From: Actinomycetota bacterium
GTDB taxonomy: Bacteria; Actinomycetota; Actinomycetes; S36-B12; CAIYMF01
NCBI GenBank assembly: GCA_947455705.1
Contig: CANGPO010000015.1
Location: forward strand, 1-43,584
Reading direction: 5' to 3'
DNA length: 43,584 nt
In this document: positions 1 through 8,855 of the stretch, piece by piece
Position numbering within the stretch: position 1 is the stretch's first letter
Layout of the letters: each line of letters starts with the position of its first letter
Notes under the pieces: model-generated
What the model was told of the DNA's origin: nothing
Databases searched by the model: none
The model's input: only the letters and a program-made list of their open reading frames with translations
Translations under genes and position numbers: made by a program

Positions 1-1587
1 CACGATCCCGAGGCGGTTCAAGGTCGGCCACTGACGGATCTTGTTGACGAAGAACAGCGTGAGTTGTTGTCGCGGATGTTCCTAGCGATGGCGGGACGGC
101 ACGACGATGGTGTCGTCCATCGTGAAGTCGTTGAGGTGGGTCTGCTTTCTGGCCGAAGAGTCGAATCGGTGCCCTACGAGTTGACGATCGTCGACCTCCA
201 TGATGATCCGATCGTCTGCGGTTATGTAGTGACCGCCCATGACGTGAGCCGACTCCGAGCCGTCAGCCGGGCACTTGAACATCAGGCAATGCATGACGAA
301 CTCACCGAGTTGGCGAATCGACGGCTACTCCTGCAACAGTTGGAAGCCTGGCACCATGACGACGTTACCTATGCCATCGCCTACATAGATATCGATCGCT
401 TTAAGCCGGTCAATGACCTATTCGGCCACGAGTCTGGAGATCGGGTTCTGCGCACATTAGCTGGGCGTTTGATCGACGCGATGGACAGATATCGCGAGGC
501 GATCGTGGCCCGGTTGAGTGGTGACGAATTCGTCGTGGCGGTGCCGGTGGATCGCGAAACCGCAGAGTTGGGGTCGGCAACGGTTCACGCGACGGTAGCG
601 GAAGTGTTTGATCGACCGATCTATCTTCCGGCGGGCCCAATCAACCTCACGGCGAGTATTGGGGTGTCGACCGGTGACGGACGCGAGAGTGTAGGTGACG
701 TTATCGCTCGCGCCGATGACGCCATGTATCTGCGTAAGCGCGAATCCCGCGGTGGCCCACCTATGACCCTGGTGGATAACAAGGCCAGACGGGAGCTTGC
801 CGAAGAGCTCGTTGGTGCAATCGATCGTGGCGAAATCGTCGTGCATTACCAGCCCATTGTCGACCTACTTACCAGGGAAATCGACGGCGTTGAGGCTCTG
901 GTGCGCTGGCATCACCCCACGAGTGGTCTGCTAGCCCCCGGGGCATTTCTATCGATCGCACAGGACATTGGCCTCGATGCAGATCTTGATCGATATGTCT
1001 TGAGCGTCGCTGCTCATGCGGTGGCGCAAGGTATTGCGCAGTACGGGCGAGAATTCCGATTGACTGTGAACGTCTCCGCACCGCATCTTGTCGACGTGAC
1101 CACACCCGACTACGTTGCAGAGGTTCTGCGATCGTCCGGGCTCAAGCCGGAGTTGCTATGGCTTGAGATCACTGAGCATGCGGTGTTGCAGCGTTCCGGC
1201 ATCGGCCCATCGACCACAACGATGGCCGCCTTCAAGCACCTCGAACAGATGGGTGTTCGGATTGCAATCGACGATTTCGGCACTGGGTTTTCGTCGCTTT
1301 CATCTCTTATGAATTACCCGATCAAGATGGTCAAGATCGACCAGTCGTTTGTCAGTGGAATCCCCACGGATCAGCGCAGCGTCGCCATGGTTGAGTCGCT
1401 GTTGACCCTCGGCAAGCGGATGGGGATCACGACGGTCGCGGAAGGCGTTGAGCGGCAGGAGCAACTCGATGCACTGGCCGAGCTGGGGTGCCGGCTTGGT
1501 CAGGGATATCTGTTGGGGCGGCCTAGTCCCTATCTTCCCTACGAGATTCAGGGCACACCGATGCGGGTACTGCGTTCGATGACCTGA
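1..1587 (+). CDS. PAS-GGDEF-EAL cyclic-di-GMP turnover protein (5' end outside window)
   Basis: The frame is open from base 1, so the N-terminus lies outside the window; the TTG at 64 is only an internal codon. The first ~90 visible residues look like the end of a PAS sensor domain. A diguanylate cyclase domain follows, with SGDEF at 517-531 replacing GGDEF, and then a phosphodiesterase domain with an intact EAL motif (892-900), a DDFGTG motif, the KID segment and the late VAEGVE glutamate. The EAL half should therefore be able to hydrolyse c-di-GMP. SGDEF variants are active in some cyclases, so the first half may be active or a regulatory GTP-binding domain. No RxxD inhibitory site is visible just before SGDEF. 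No transmembrane segment is seen in this part. The signal sensed is unknown. The next gene starts 139 bp downstream and is unrelated. Confidence 0.93.
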   Translation, partial: HDPEAVQGRPLTDLVDEEQRELLSRMFLAMAGRHDDGVVHREVVEVGLLSGRRVESVPYELTIVDLHDDPIVCGYVVTAHDVSRLRAVSRALEHQAMHDELTELANRRLLLQQLEAWHHDDVTYAIAYIDIDRFKPVNDLFGHESGDRVLRTLAGRLIDAMDRYREAIVARLSGDEFVVAVPVDRETAELGSATVHATVAEVFDRPIYLPAGPINLTASIGVSTGDGRESVGDVIARADDAMYLRKRESRGGPPMTLVDNKARRELAEELVGAIDRGEIVVHYQPIVDLLTREIDGVEALVRWHHPTSGLLAPGAFLSIAQDIGLDADLDRYVLSVAAHAVAQGIAQYGREFRLTVNVSAPHLVDVTTPDYVAEVLRSSGLKPELLWLEITEHAVLQRSGIGPSTTTMAAFKHLEQMGVRIAIDDFGTGFSSLSSLMNYPIKMVKIDQSFVSGIPTDQRSVAMVESLLTLGKRMGITTVAEGVERQEQLDALAELGCRLGQGYLLGRPSPYLPYEIQGTPMRVLRSMT

Positions 1588-1624
1588 TCCACCCGATCGC
1601 GGCAGATCCGTGTCGGGCGGTGGA
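1588..1624 (+). terminator. Weak hairpin after the GGDEF-EAL gene
   Basis: Immediately after the stop codon, TCCACCCGA (1588-1596) can pair with TCGGGCGGTGGA (1613-1624) if two bases bulge. There is no T tract after it, so termination here is only a possibility. Confidence 0.3.
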
Positions 1625-1691
1625 GACACCATTGGGGGTCACAGGTTGGTTGCAGTCGAAGATCATGACCCTTGCAATGTGGTCGAGGTTG

Positions 1692-1726
1692 TTGACGCGT
1701 TAGGCGTGGTCTGATTCACTCCGAAC
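1692..1726 (+). promoter_or_regulatory. Candidate leaderless promoter of the peptide-ABC operon
   Basis: TTGACG (1692-1697), a 17-bp spacer and TTCACT (1715-1720) lie exactly 6 nt before the ATG at 1727. No Shine-Dalgarno sequence precedes that ATG. The -35 is good and the -10 is poor. The geometry matches the other likely leaderless starts in this window. Confidence 0.35.
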
Positions 1727-3412
1727 ATGGTGAGTATGCAGAGTCCTGACGAGTCGCCCCTATCCGCCCTCGTGAGTCGTCGCTCCGTGCTGCGAGCGGC
1801 CCTTCTTACCGGCACTTTTGTGGCCGTGCCGGGCCTGCTGAGCGCTTGTGCTCCGCCGACGAACACTGCGGTGGTGAACAAGTCGATCAAGGTTGGCTGG
1901 AAGTCAGACATCGACACCTTCAACCCGCTCACTACCGCGACCACTGAGGCGATCGAAGTTCAGTCGCTGATCTACGACACGCTGAGCGCTTACGGCCTGG
2001 ACCTCAAGCCAGAGCCCTCGTTGGCCACCTCGACCACTCAAGAGGGTGTGACGATCACCTACAACCTGCGCGAGGGTGTTACGTGGCATGACGGCAAGCC
2101 ATTTACCGCCGATGATGTGGTCTTCACGTATGACTTGATCGGAAAGAATCAACTCGGTATCAATGCGCAGTACTTCACGGACTTCGTATCAGTGACGGCT
2201 CCGGATGCAAAGACTGTGGTTGCGACCTTCAAGTCACCCCAAGCTTTTGACCCGGGTTTGGTCGTGCCGATCTTGCCGAAGCACATTTGGTCAGCCATGT
2301 CAGTGGACGATATCCAAAAGGCCACCAACGACAAGCCGGTTGGAACAGGTCCGTTCACATTCAAGGCTCGCACCCAGGGTCAGACGGTAAGCGTCGCGCG
2401 CAACGAGACGTGGTGGGGCGAAAAGCCAGCAGCCACAGGCGCTTCATGGACTGTCTACACCAACGATGACTTGATGGCGCAGGCTCTCAAGAATGGCGAA
2501 ATCGACATCATTCCGCAGGTCCCACCGACCGTTTTCAAGGGACTTGAAGGAAACAAAGACCTCACATCTGTAAATCTCGATTCGTTCTCGTTCCATCACA
2601 TCGGCTTCAATCTGTGTAAGAAGCCAGCGTCGAAGGGCAATCCGCTCCTTCTCGACAAGAATGTGCGTCAGGCTCTCGGATACGCATTCGATCGCAATCA
2701 GATTGCGCAGATCGCCTATGCCGGCTACGCCTCCCCAGGTGGATCCATTCTCATGCCATCGTTCGGCGACTATTACTGGGAACCTACGGGTGACGAAGTA
2801 ATCGACAACAATCCCGAAAAGGGCAACGCCCTTCTCGACGCTGCCGGTTACACCGCCAAAGACGGCAATGGAATCCGGCAGACCAAAGATGGCAAGCCGC
2901 TGGAGTTTCGCATCATTGCGATCGCGACAACGTCGGTTGATGTGCGCACGGCCCAGCTTTTCCAGGCCAGTGCGCAAAAGGTCGGCATCAAGTTGAACTT
3001 CTCAACCGTGGATTCCGACACGATGGGCTCAACTGTCTATAACATTGATGCACCCGACTGGGACATCTTCGTGTGGGGCTGGGACAGCGGCGTGAACGAT
3101 CCCAGCTACATGCTTGGAGTTCCGTTGACCAGCCAAATCGGTGGCAACAACGACGTCTTCTACTCGAACCCGGCCTACGACGATTTGTACGTCCAGCAGG
3201 CGAGTGAACTCGATCAGGCAAAGCGGATCGAGTTGGTAAAGCAGATGCAGAAGATGTTCTACGAAGACACCGCATACCTGGTGGCGGTCTACCAGAAGAA
3301 GTTGCAGGCATACACCAATGCAGGTTTTGCGGGTTGGACCCAGACTCCTGGTGGAATGATCTTCAACTTCACGCGTGACAACTACCTGAAGGTCAAGCCG
3401 GCCGGCTCGTAA
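1727..3412 (+). CDS. Peptide-type ABC transporter substrate-binding lipoprotein (SBP family 5)
   Basis: A 561-residue extracellular solute receptor of the DppA/OppA family. The N-terminus carries a twin-arginine signal (SRRSVLRAALL, around residue 17) ending in a lipobox (LSAC, about residue 40), so it should be exported by Tat and anchored to the outer face of the membrane by a lipidated cysteine. The mature part shows the family pattern DTFNPL near its start, the YNLREGVTWHDGKPFTADDV block near residue 110, and the NxxVRQALGYAFDRNQI block near residue 310. It heads an operon with two permeases and two ATPases and delivers ligand to them. Family members bind di- or oligopeptides, but some bind other amines, sugars or metals; the ligand cannot be read from sequence. 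Start chosen at 1727; an ATG at 1736 is possible. Confidence 0.93.
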   Translation: MVSMQSPDESPLSALVSRRSVLRAALLTGTFVAVPGLLSACAPPTNTAVVNKSIKVGWKSDIDTFNPLTTATTEAIEVQSLIYDTLSAYGLDLKPEPSLATSTTQEGVTITYNLREGVTWHDGKPFTADDVVFTYDLIGKNQLGINAQYFTDFVSVTAPDAKTVVATFKSPQAFDPGLVVPILPKHIWSAMSVDDIQKATNDKPVGTGPFTFKARTQGQTVSVARNETWWGEKPAATGASWTVYTNDDLMAQALKNGEIDIIPQVPPTVFKGLEGNKDLTSVNLDSFSFHHIGFNLCKKPASKGNPLLLDKNVRQALGYAFDRNQIAQIAYAGYASPGGSILMPSFGDYYWEPTGDEVIDNNPEKGNALLDAAGYTAKDGNGIRQTKDGKPLEFRIIAIATTSVDVRTAQLFQASAQKVGIKLNFSTVDSDTMGSTVYNIDAPDWDIFVWGWDSGVNDPSYMLGVPLTSQIGGNNDVFYSNPAYDDLYVQQASELDQAKRIELVKQMQKMFYEDTAYLVAVYQKKLQAYTNAGFAGWTQTPGGMIFNFTRDNYLKVKPAGS

Positions 3413-3421
3413 TCTTTCACT

Positions 3422-4387
3422 ATGCCGCCACTCCTGCGCAGGTTCTTAGTTCTGTGCGCCTCGATCTTTGCGATCTTGACGTTCAACTTCTTTCTATTCC
3501 ATGTGATCCCCGGCGACCCCATCCGGTTGATTGCTCGCTCACAGCGGTTATCGCCTGAGCAGGTGGAGAAGTTGCGTCAGGCTTATGGTCTCGACGGATC
3601 CATTTTCTCCCAGTACCTGACGTACCTAAAGAATCTGGCGCATGGAGATCTCGGCTACTCGTTCGCATTGCACGAGAACGTCAGCGACATCGTCGGCCGA
3701 GCGCTGCTTAACACGCTGATTCTGTTGACGGTGTCGACGACTGTGGTTGTCCTACTCGGCATCATCATCGGAGTTTTTGCAGGCTCGCGGCAAGGTTCAA
3801 CCTCTGATTCAGCAACTGTCGTGACGTCGTTGGTCTTCTGGAGTTTGCCGACATTCTGGGTAGGGATGCTTCTAGTTTTCATCTTCGGAGTGTGGATCGG
3901 TGGTTTGCCCATCTCGGGAATCACCACTCCCAATGCTGAATATCAGAACTATTTCCAGTACATCGCCGATATCGCGCGACATTTGATCTTGCCCACACTT
4001 ACTTTGGCACTGGTTGACATCGCATTCTTTGTGATCATCACGCGCACCTCGTTGATAGAAGTGATGAGCGAGGATTACATGTTGACTGCCCGGGGCAAGG
4101 GCTTGTCGCGCCGAACAATGGTCTGGAAACACGCGACGCGCAATGCGCTGCTTCCCGTCGTAACTGCATCGGTTCTGTACATCAGTGCACTAGTCGCTGG
4201 CGCGATTCAGGTTGAAGTGGTGTTCTCGTGGCCCGGTATGGGGTTGCTGACGTATAACTCTGTGTTGGCCCGCGACTATCCGACCCTCGAAGCGTGCTTC
4301 CTGATAATCTCGGTCGCCGTTCTGGTTGCCAACTTCATTGCCGACCTGGTCTATCGTCGTCTTGACCCACGAGTGGCGGTGGCATGA
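3422..4387 (+). CDS. Peptide-type ABC transporter permease, DppB/OppB type
   Basis: A 321-residue inner-membrane permease. An N-terminal membrane segment (LRRFLVLCASIFAILTFNFF) is followed by the family's FxVIPGDP-type motif (here FHVIPGDPIRLIA), an extracytoplasmic loop and about five more hydrophobic segments. The EAA-like coupling loop reads DYMLTARGKGLSRRTMVWKH, about residue 220. It starts 9 bp after the binding-protein gene and overlaps the next permease gene by 4 bp (ATGA), which suggests translational coupling. It forms the heterodimeric membrane channel with the product of the next gene. Length and motifs are normal; substrate unknown. Confidence 0.93.
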   Translation: MPPLLRRFLVLCASIFAILTFNFFLFHVIPGDPIRLIARSQRLSPEQVEKLRQAYGLDGSIFSQYLTYLKNLAHGDLGYSFALHENVSDIVGRALLNTLILLTVSTTVVVLLGIIIGVFAGSRQGSTSDSATVVTSLVFWSLPTFWVGMLLVFIFGVWIGGLPISGITTPNAEYQNYFQYIADIARHLILPTLTLALVDIAFFVIITRTSLIEVMSEDYMLTARGKGLSRRTMVWKHATRNALLPVVTASVLYISALVAGAIQVEVVFSWPGMGLLTYNSVLARDYPTLEACFLIISVAVLVANFIADLVYRRLDPRVAVA

Positions 4388-5286
4388 TGACATTCGAGCT
4401 TTCGGCGAGCGATGAGTCGACGGTTGTCCAGTCGACGGGTTTGTCCGCAATGCTGCGTTCGATCTGGGCCGATCGCCTTGGTCGAGTCGGTCTGATTCTT
4501 TTGGCTGTGACCGCCGTTGTAGCGATCGTTGGGCCCATGATCTTTCCGTTCGACCCAACGGACGTAGGCTCGGACGCATCGACGATTCTGCAGCCACCCT
4601 CAAGCGAGCATTGGCTCGGAACGGATGAACTCGGTCGAGACGTGTTCCGAGAATTCATTGCGGGCGCCCGGATCTCGCTGTTCGTCGGCATTATGGCAAC
4701 CCTGATCTCAACGGTGATCGGCGCGGGTATCGGCATCGTGGCTGGTTACTTTAGAGGGCCATTGGACACCACACTGATGAGTGCAACGGACTTCTTCCTC
4801 GTGATCCCTGCGCTGCCGCTGATGATCGCTATGGGTGCGATCTTCGGGCAAAACCTCGTCATCATCATCTTGGTGATCGGATTGCTGTCATGGCCACGAA
4901 CGGCCCGCATTGTGCGCTCGCAGACCCTTTCGTTGAGGCAGCGTCAGTACGTCTCACGCGCCAAGTCGTTGGGCGCATCAGATGCACGCATCATCAGGCG
5001 CAATGTCGCGCCTCACGTCATGCAGTTGATCGTGGCCAACACCATTCTGGTGGTCGCCGGATGCATTTTGGCCGAGGCGACGCTGAGCTTCATCGGCCTT
5101 GGCGATCCTGATCGAATCTCGTGGGGTTCGATGTTGCACTTTGCCTTCGTGTCGGGAGCGGTTGGCCTCGGTGCGTGGTGGTACTTCTTACCACCGGGTC
5201 TGGGCATCTTGGTTGTCGTGCTTGGATTTACCTTGGTCGGTCATTCGTTTGAGCGCATTGCCAACCCCCGATTGAAGGGTGAGTGA
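4384..5286 (+). CDS. Peptide-type ABC transporter permease, DppC/OppC type
   Basis: A 300-residue membrane permease. A cytoplasmic N-terminal tail and the first membrane segment ([20 protein letters not shown]) precede the typical DppC block [24 protein letters not shown] near residue 80, then five further membrane segments and an EAA-type coupling loop ([18 protein letters not shown], about residue 190). The start codon overlaps the stop of the preceding permease gene (ATGA), and its own stop shares a base with the ATG of the next gene, so production of the subunits is probably coupled. It pairs with the DppB-type subunit to form the pore. Confidence 0.93.
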   Translation: MMTFELSASDESTVVQSTGLSAMLRSIWADRLGRVGLILLAVTAVVAIVGPMIFPFDPTDVGSDASTILQPPSSEHWLGTDELGRDVFREFIAGARISLFVGIMATLISTVIGAGIGIVAGYFRGPLDTTLMSATDFFLVIPALPLMIAMGAIFGQNLVIIILVIGLLSWPRTARIVRSQTLSLRQRQYVSRAKSLGASDARIIRRNVAPHVMQLIVANTILVVAGCILAEATLSFIGLGDPDRISWGSMLHFAFVSGAVGLGAWWYFLPPGLGILVVVLGFTLVGHSFERIANPRLKGE

Positions 5287-6284
5287 TGAGCCTTCTCGAG
5301 GTACGCGATCTGCGGGTGTCCTATGGATCCGAGGATGGTGACGTACACGCCGTTGATGGTGTCAGTTTGTCGATTGATGCCGGCGAGTTTGTCGGGCTCG
5401 CCGGTGAATCTGGTTGCGGCAAAACGACCATGGCAATGGCCATCCCGCAACTTCTTCCTCGCAATGCACGGATTTCGTCCGGATCGGTCACCTTTGACGG
5501 TGTTGATCTCAGTGCTCTGGACGAGCAGGAGATGCGCAAGTACCGCTGGAAGGATATCTCTGTCGTCTTCCAAGGCGCTCTGAACGCTTTGAATCCGGTT
5601 CAGACCATTGGTAGCCAAATCGCAGAGCCGATTCGGGTTCATGATTCATCGGTATCGTCAGCTGAAGCTGACGATCGCATGCGCGAATTACTTGAGGCTG
5701 TTGGCATTCCGTCGCGACGCTCTGATGATTACCCACATCAATTCTCCGGCGGAATGCGTCAGCGCGTGATGATCGCGATGGCACTTGCATGTCGCCCTCG
5801 ACTTGTCATCGCAGACGAACCAATTACGGCCCTTGACGTTATGACTCAGGCTCAGATCATCGACCTCTTACAGAGCTTAAGTGCCCGCTACAACCTAGCC
5901 ATGTTGCTCATTTCCCATGATCTTTCGGTACTGGCCCAGACATGTGATCGCGTGGCAGTCATGTACGCAGGAAAGATGGCGGAAACGGGGCCTGCCCAGG
6001 ATGTCTTCGGCGAGACCGATGGGGTTGCTAACGCACAACATCCCTACACTCAGCGGCTATTGCGTGCGTATCCCAACATCCACCGGGAGAGAGTGTTCAT
6101 CGACGGTATCCCGGGCTCCCCACCAGATCTTTCCCGACCGCAACAGGGCTGTCGTTTTCAGGCTCGCTGTGATGTTGCGGTTGATTCGTGCGCCACAGTC
6201 GAGCCCGCCTTGGTGTCGCTCGGCGCTGGGCATCAGGCCGCCTGCCATCTGGTTTCGGGACCTGGATCGGAGATCACCTCATGA
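5286..6284 (+). CDS. Peptide-type ABC transporter ATPase, DppD/OppD type
   Basis: A 332-residue cytoplasmic ATPase that powers import through the two permeases. Walker A is GESGCGKTT (residues 40-48), the ABC signature FSGGMRQR and Walker B LVIADEP follow, and the H-loop is in [10 protein letters not shown]. The C-terminal oligopeptide-transport extension holds four cysteines (GCRFQARC, then two more); in M. tuberculosis OppD an equivalent cluster binds an iron-sulfur centre, so the same may hold here. The ATG at 5286 is preferred over a GTG at 5283 because AAGGGTGAG lies just upstream. It overlaps the following ATPase gene by 4 bp. Confidence 0.93.
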   Translation: MSLLEVRDLRVSYGSEDGDVHAVDGVSLSIDAGEFVGLAGESGCGKTTMAMAIPQLLPRNARISSGSVTFDGVDLSALDEQEMRKYRWKDISVVFQGALNALNPVQTIGSQIAEPIRVHDSSVSSAEADDRMRELLEAVGIPSRRSDDYPHQFSGGMRQRVMIAMALACRPRLVIADEPITALDVMTQAQIIDLLQSLSARYNLAMLLISHDLSVLAQTCDRVAVMYAGKMAETGPAQDVFGETDGVANAQHPYTQRLLRAYPNIHRERVFIDGIPGSPPDLSRPQQGCRFQARCDVAVDSCATVEPALVSLGAGHQAACHLVSGPGSEITS

Positions 6285-7324
6285 CAGCTGAGCCAATCAG
6301 GCCGGCAGAGCACCCGTCAGACCGGTTGCCGATTCTTTCTATCGAAGACCTGCACGTCGAGTACAAGGTGAAGAATCCGAACGGTCGCGGCAAGAGCATC
6401 GCCCGTGCGGTAGATGGCGTCAGTCTCTCCCTGTACCCAGGGGAAACCCTTGCGGTTGTTGGTGAATCGGGCAGCGGCAAAACCTCGATCGCGAATGCGG
6501 TGATGAGGCTCATCGACGCAAGCTCTGGCCGCATTGTGTTCGATGGTGTTGATCTCGTTCCACTCAAGGGTAAACAGCTACGTCAGTTACGCCCCCGCTT
6601 GCAGATGATCTTCCAAGACCCGTTCGAATCCTTGGATCCGCGGATGAGCGTCATGGACACGGTGATCGAGCCGCTAGTAATCAATGGCATCGGCGCCTCT
6701 GACGCAGATCGACGTGCGCTAGGGCTTGCTGCCCTTGAACGTGCGGGACTGACTCCGGCAGATCGGATCGCCCGACGATTCACCCATGAACTCTCCGGTG
6801 GTCAACGTCAGCGGGTGGCAATCGCCGCGGCCATGATCTTGGAGCCGTCGATCGTCGTCGCGGACGAACCGGTGTCGATGTTGGACGTTTCCCTGCGTGC
6901 CGGAATTCTTCGTCTCATGGCCGATATGCGGGACCGTCTCGGCGTTGCCTATCTGTTCATCACTCATGACTTGTCGTTGGCCTGGATGTTTGCGGACCGC
7001 ATTGCCGTCGTCTATCTCGGCAGGGTTGTCGAAGAAGGTTCGCCCGTTGAACTGATCAACAATCCACAGCATCCGTACACCAAGGCCTTGGTATCGGTAA
7101 TCCCCGTTCCCGAGACTGCCGCCACCGCGAATCGCACGGTGCTCACCGGTGAGATTCCGAACCCGACTGCTATTCCGGTGGGGTGCCGGTTCCATCCGAG
7201 ATGCCCGCTCTACCGAGAGCAATCCGAACCCGATGTGTGCCGCACTCACGATCCGATGTTGATGCGCACGTCCACGCAAAGCGTGCATCGCGCGGCATGT
7301 CATTTCGTGGCTACGGTCGACTAG
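6281..7324 (+). CDS. Peptide-type ABC transporter ATPase, DppF/OppF type
   Basis: A 347-residue cytoplasmic ATPase, partner of the preceding subunit. Walker A is GESGSGKTS (residues 61-69), followed by signature LSGGQRQR, Walker B IVVADEP and the H-loop in LFITHDLSL. The C-terminal extension again contains four cysteines (GCRFHPRC, then two more), the usual oligopeptide-transporter tail. The frame is open further upstream, but the ATG at 6281 overlaps the previous stop as ATGA and gives the normal family length, so longer starts are rejected. It is the last gene of the importer operon. The next gene, a sugar kinase, is convergent and ends only 35 bp away. Confidence 0.93.
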   Translation: MTAEPIRPAEHPSDRLPILSIEDLHVEYKVKNPNGRGKSIARAVDGVSLSLYPGETLAVVGESGSGKTSIANAVMRLIDASSGRIVFDGVDLVPLKGKQLRQLRPRLQMIFQDPFESLDPRMSVMDTVIEPLVINGIGASDADRRALGLAALERAGLTPADRIARRFTHELSGGQRQRVAIAAAMILEPSIVVADEPVSMLDVSLRAGILRLMADMRDRLGVAYLFITHDLSLAWMFADRIAVVYLGRVVEEGSPVELINNPQHPYTKALVSVIPVPETAATANRTVLTGEIPNPTAIPVGCRFHPRCPLYREQSEPDVCRTHDPMLMRTSTQSVHRAACHFVATVD

Positions 7325-7359
7325 TCAACTGCTGCAGCCGGTTGTGGCCGGTTCGTCAG

Positions 7360-8850
7360 CTACGAGGTACGTGAACGCACCTCGTCGTGACGCCGGCGAA
7401 GGTGCTGCCAGATCGACGCATTTTCCGGTCGTGGCATGGTTTCCAATTCAGCCACGTGGTGTGTCGGTAGTGGATCCACTCCCAATGCTGCGGCGAGCAG
7501 AAGCGCTGCTCCAACCGCAGAGTGCGGTGACTGTACGTTTCCGCATCGATGTGTTGGGCGCCCCGTCGCATCGGCGAGCTCGGCGAGTGCGAGCTGATCT
7601 ATCCCTTGTCCGGCGACGTGGATTGCTCCGTGATTCGACGTCGTTTCATCCCAGACCGCCAGGCACCGAGCTGACTCATTGGTGATACTCGTGAGCAATG
7701 CCCTCCCCATGTGCGCGGCACTCGTGTGCAGAGTCATGCCTTCGATGACGCCCGTGAGTGACGGATCCCAAAGCGCGCCTTGCTCACCGGGCGCGAGATA
7801 GCCAAGCATTGTTGGAACGTCAACCGAATCGGGTGGGATGGACCGCGCCATAGCGACGAGATCGTCGGGTGACGTGAGACCCATCAGATCAGCTAGCCAT
7901 GCCACTGCCGACCCGGTAGCAAGTAGATCCATCTCGTGGCCGTAGCCCTCTAATGCCAACGGGGTCACCAAGAATCGGTGCTGCGGATCGTAATGCCGGT
8001 GATCGGAGATTCCCACGATCACCGTTGATGTACCTGCTAAATAGATCACATCGCCTGACGCGGTCACGCCAAGGCCGAGGATTGCTGCCATGGCATCGGC
8101 AGCACCGACAGCGATGGGTAGGCCGATCGGAAGGCCCAACTCGTGCGCGCGCTCATCGGTGATGCGGTAGGTGGTCGTTGAGTCGGTGACAGGTGACAGC
8201 TGCGGCAAGGCTCGGCCGGTTAAAACCTCGGCCCTACCGGTGATCGCAGTGGAGTAGGTGCCCGTTGACAAGTTGTACGCACCGGTACCCGTCGCAGTTG
8301 CCGGATCCGTCGCGATCTGTCCGGTCAGCCAGTGCAGTACCCAATCTTTCGCGCTAAGAAGGTGCAACCCCTGGGTGGCAGTTGTAGGGGGTAAGTCGTC
8401 GACGATGCGCGCAAACATGGGGAGTAGATAACGGCCATCAACCCATTGGCCGGTCTGCTCGTAGAGCGATTGTTCTCCAACCGCATCGCGCAGCATCCGT
8501 CCTTCATCTTCGGCTCGCGCGTCTTCCCACGTCACCGCGGGGTGTAGTGGATTGCCCGTGTCATCGGAGACGACCAGAGTTGGGATCATTGCCGATAGGC
8601 CAATTCCCGACCACGCATGTGGTGACGCAACTTTCGCGAGATCCCTGATTACCGCAGTGAGGGCCTTCACCCAGTCACGTGGGTCCTGCTCCGAGGCGCC
8701 GGCGATCGGTCGATGCGTCGGATAATCCGCACGCGCGGATGCAACCGTCTCGCCTGTGACGTCAAGGGCAACGCCCTTAAGCCCCGACGTCCCCACGTCG
8801 AGTCCGATGAAGAACTCGCCTCGTGACGTCATCTCGTCACCGCTGTGCAC
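7360..8850 (-). CDS. FGGY-family carbohydrate kinase (xylulokinase-like, substrate unknown)
   Basis: A 496-residue sugar or polyol kinase. The first phosphate-binding motif (GLDVGTSGLKGVALD) is near residue 16, followed by the xylulokinase-like segment EQDPRDW and, later, a GIGLSAMIPTLVV stretch where true xylulokinases have GQMHG. A DAMAAILGLG segment and a C-terminal HVAGQGIDQLALAEL segment match the second ATP-binding half. The altered GQMHG region argues against plain xylulokinase, so the substrate is left open. The GTG at 8850 lies 5 bp after the aminotransferase stop and an ATG at 8832 is equally possible. It is the distal gene of the kinase/aminotransferase unit and probably shares its GntR control. 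Confidence 0.85.
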   Translation of the reverse strand: MHSGDEMTSRGEFFIGLDVGTSGLKGVALDVTGETVASARADYPTHRPIAGASEQDPRDWVKALTAVIRDLAKVASPHAWSGIGLSAMIPTLVVSDDTGNPLHPAVTWEDARAEDEGRMLRDAVGEQSLYEQTGQWVDGRYLLPMFARIVDDLPPTTATQGLHLLSAKDWVLHWLTGQIATDPATATGTGAYNLSTGTYSTAITGRAEVLTGRALPQLSPVTDSTTTYRITDERAHELGLPIGLPIAVGAADAMAAILGLGVTASGDVIYLAGTSTVIVGISDHRHYDPQHRFLVTPLALEGYGHEMDLLATGSAVAWLADLMGLTSPDDLVAMARSIPPDSVDVPTMLGYLAPGEQGALWDPSLTGVIEGMTLHTSAAHMGRALLTSITNESARCLAVWDETTSNHGAIHVAGQGIDQLALAELADATGRPTHRCGNVQSPHSAVGAALLLAAALGVDPLPTHHVAELETMPRPENASIWQHLRRRHDEVRSRTS

Positions 8851-8855
8851 GTGAC

